A DNA stretch of 64,000 nucleotides from Nemertoderma westbladi (lineage: Eukaryota; Xenacoelomorpha; Nemertodermatida; Nemertodermatidae): the NCBI GenBank assembly GCA_032718475.1, contig JAUCBJ010002874.1, positions 42,558-106,557 on the forward strand, given 5' to 3'. Below, piece by piece: positions 63,601-64,000 of this stretch (its first letter is position 1; each line of letters begins with the position of its first letter). The position numbers and the translations under genes were made by a program. A model generated the notes under the pieces. That model was not told the origin of the DNA. It saw only the letters and a list, made by a program, of their open reading frames with translations, and made no database searches.

Positions 63601-64000
63601 AGGAGGGACGGAACGTAGAGGCATTCATAGTAAATGTATGGAGGAGGGACGGAGCGTAGAGGCATTCATAGTAAATGTATGGAGGAGGGACGGAGCGTAG
63701 AGGCATTCATAGTAAATGTATGGAGTAGGGAAAGAACGTAGAGGCATTCATAGTAAATGTATGGAGGAGGGACGGAGCGTAGAGGCATTCATAGTAAATG
63801 TATGGAGTAGGGAAAGAACGTAGAGGCATTCATAGTAAATGTATGGAGTAGGGAGAGAACGTAGAGGAATTCATAGTAAATGTATGGAGGAGGGACGGAG
63901 CGTAGAGGCATTCATAGTAAATGTATGGAGGAGGGACGGAGCGTAGAGGCATTCATAGTAAATGTATGGAGTAGGGAGAGAACGTAGAGGCATTCATAGT
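57600..64000 (+). repeat. Domain 17: strict 41-bp register of C, S, G and EcoRI monomers
   Basis: No 36- or 44-mers are seen. The main motif is C-C-S (123 bp trimer, for example 58551-58919), varied by G monomers whose following core often reads GAGGAATTC. EcoRI sites at 58043, 58084, 58248, 58371, 58945, 59068, 59273, 59314, 59683, 61037, 61448, 61489, 61653, 61858, 62063, 62104, 62268, 62678 and 63867 are spaced by multiples of 41. There are two exceptions of +1, and these match two 42-mers (TATGGAGTAGGGACGAG at 60396 and 61217, 821 bp apart). A 615 bp unit links 61448-61653 with 62063-62268. Confidence 0.92.

Larger units (their letters stand above)
1..64000 (+). repeat. Satellite array, 36/41/44-bp monomers, head-to-tail
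   Basis: The whole window is tandem monomers in one orientation, with no interruption by unique sequence. The type 41-mer contains 16 A, 9 T, 13 G and 3 C by hand count, so it is about 39% GC, 71% purine and strongly G-skewed. The core (AACGTAGAGG ... AGTAAATG, 25 bp) is almost invariant. The linker varies in a modular way: a 5' half (TATGGAGTAG, TATGGAGGAG, TATGAAGGAG, TATGTAGGAG, AGTAG, GAGGAG, AGAAG, AGTGGAGTAG), a 3' half (GGAAAG, GGAGAG, GGGGAG, GGACGG, GGAATG, with or without AAG) and a junction (AACG, ATCG, AGCG, AACT). The 36-mer equals the 41-mer minus GTATG. The 44-mer carries an extra 3 bp at the linker end. Both ends of the window lie inside monomers. Size and HOR structure are typical of eukaryotic satellites. 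Family and host are not recognised. Confidence 0.98.

Noticed and set aside
1-64000. CRISPR array (conserved 25 bp repeat with variable 11-19 bp intervals)
   Set aside because: The intervals are too short for spacers, are not unique (a few dozen linker types reused hundreds of times) and vary only as related purine-rich strings. No cas-like sequence or leader is present.
1-64000. Telomeric repeat or telomere-derived array
   Set aside because: Linkers contain TAGGG but never tandem TTAGGG or TTTAGGG units, and the period is 36-44 bp. A subtelomeric location cannot be judged from the sequence.
1-64000. CENP-B box as evidence for a centromere
   Set aside because: The core has no match to the TTCG...CGGG pattern. 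A centromeric role remains possible but has no direct support here.
1-64000. G-quadruplex-forming repeat
   Set aside because: Each linker has one GGG and one or two GG runs. Four closely spaced G-runs are not available without long loops, so only weak two-layer structures could form.
1-64000. Hairpin-forming core (CATT...AATG in CATTCATAGTAAATG)
   Set aside because: Only four terminal pairs plus one or two inner pairs are possible around a tiny loop. This is too weak to call a structured element.
1-64000. Transposon, tRNA, rRNA or other RNA gene embedded in the array
   Set aside because: Reading through the window I found no stretch longer than a linker that departs from the monomer pattern.

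Overview
The whole 64 kb window is one uninterrupted tandem satellite array. I found no gene, RNA gene, mobile element or unique-sequence island. Both window edges cut through a monomer, so the array is longer than the window. Every monomer I read has the same orientation. Each has an almost invariant core of about 25 bp (AACGTAGAGG at one end, AGTAAATG at the other) and a variable purine-rich linker. Three monomer lengths dominate: 41 bp (linker TATGGAGTAGGGAAAG), 36 bp (linker shortened to AGTAGGG.., GAGGAGGG.. or AGAAGGG..) and 44 bp (linker ending ..GAATGAAG or ..AAAGAAG). Minor lengths are 37-40 and 42 bp. At about 40-41 bp average this is roughly 1,570-1,600 monomers (an estimate). Shorthand used below: S = 41-mer with GTAGGGAAAG; G = 41-mer with GTAGGGAGAG; C = 41-mer with GGAGGGACGG followed by AGCG.

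Host: an array of this size with nested higher-order repeats (HORs) is typical of eukaryotic satellite DNA (centromeric, pericentromeric, subtelomeric or heterochromatic). It is essentially unknown in bacteria, archaea or phages. I do not recognise the monomer and cannot name a taxon. The alternatives are an unusual giant repeat in another replicon, or assembly-inflated copy number.

Layout. 1-4.8 kb: 41/44/36 mixture with 612, 370 and 1066 bp duplications. 4.8-8.6 kb: blocks rich in 36-mers around an S-only run. 8.6-10.9 kb: domain marked by CTTAG cores, with a 1278 bp duplication. 10.9-17.75 kb: a roughly 3.7-3.9 kb unit in two diverged tandem copies. 17.75-20.7 kb: 190 bp HOR. 20.69-28.62 kb: a near-perfect tandem duplication of a 4.1 kb unit (copies of about 4095 and 3828 bp). 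28.6-34.65 kb: S-rich, with a 321 bp HOR. 34.65-35.65 kb: a small island of 37-mers (TATGTAGGAATG) with a 186 bp HOR. 35.65-40.9 kb: rich in 36-mers, with 185 and 149 bp HORs. 40.9-42.0 kb: cluster of odd-length monomers. 42-44.9 kb: GATC-marked. 44.9-47.5 kb: almost pure 41 bp register with an S/G dimer. 47.5-49.2 kb: first C block with a 369 bp HOR. 49.2-55.7 kb: rich in 44-mers. 55.7-57.6 kb: 740 bp duplication. 57.6-64 kb: strict 41 bp register of C, S, G and EcoRI-site (GAATTC) monomers.

The listed open frames are by-products. The reverse complement of the core has no stop in two of three frames. 36-mers are exactly 12 codons, so runs of them keep a minus-strand frame open, while 41-mers rotate the frame and close it. 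The interest here is evolutionary and structural: nested HORs at 82 bp to 4 kb, frozen duplication boundaries, a conserved core against a modular linker, extreme strand asymmetry, and one retained CpG per monomer.
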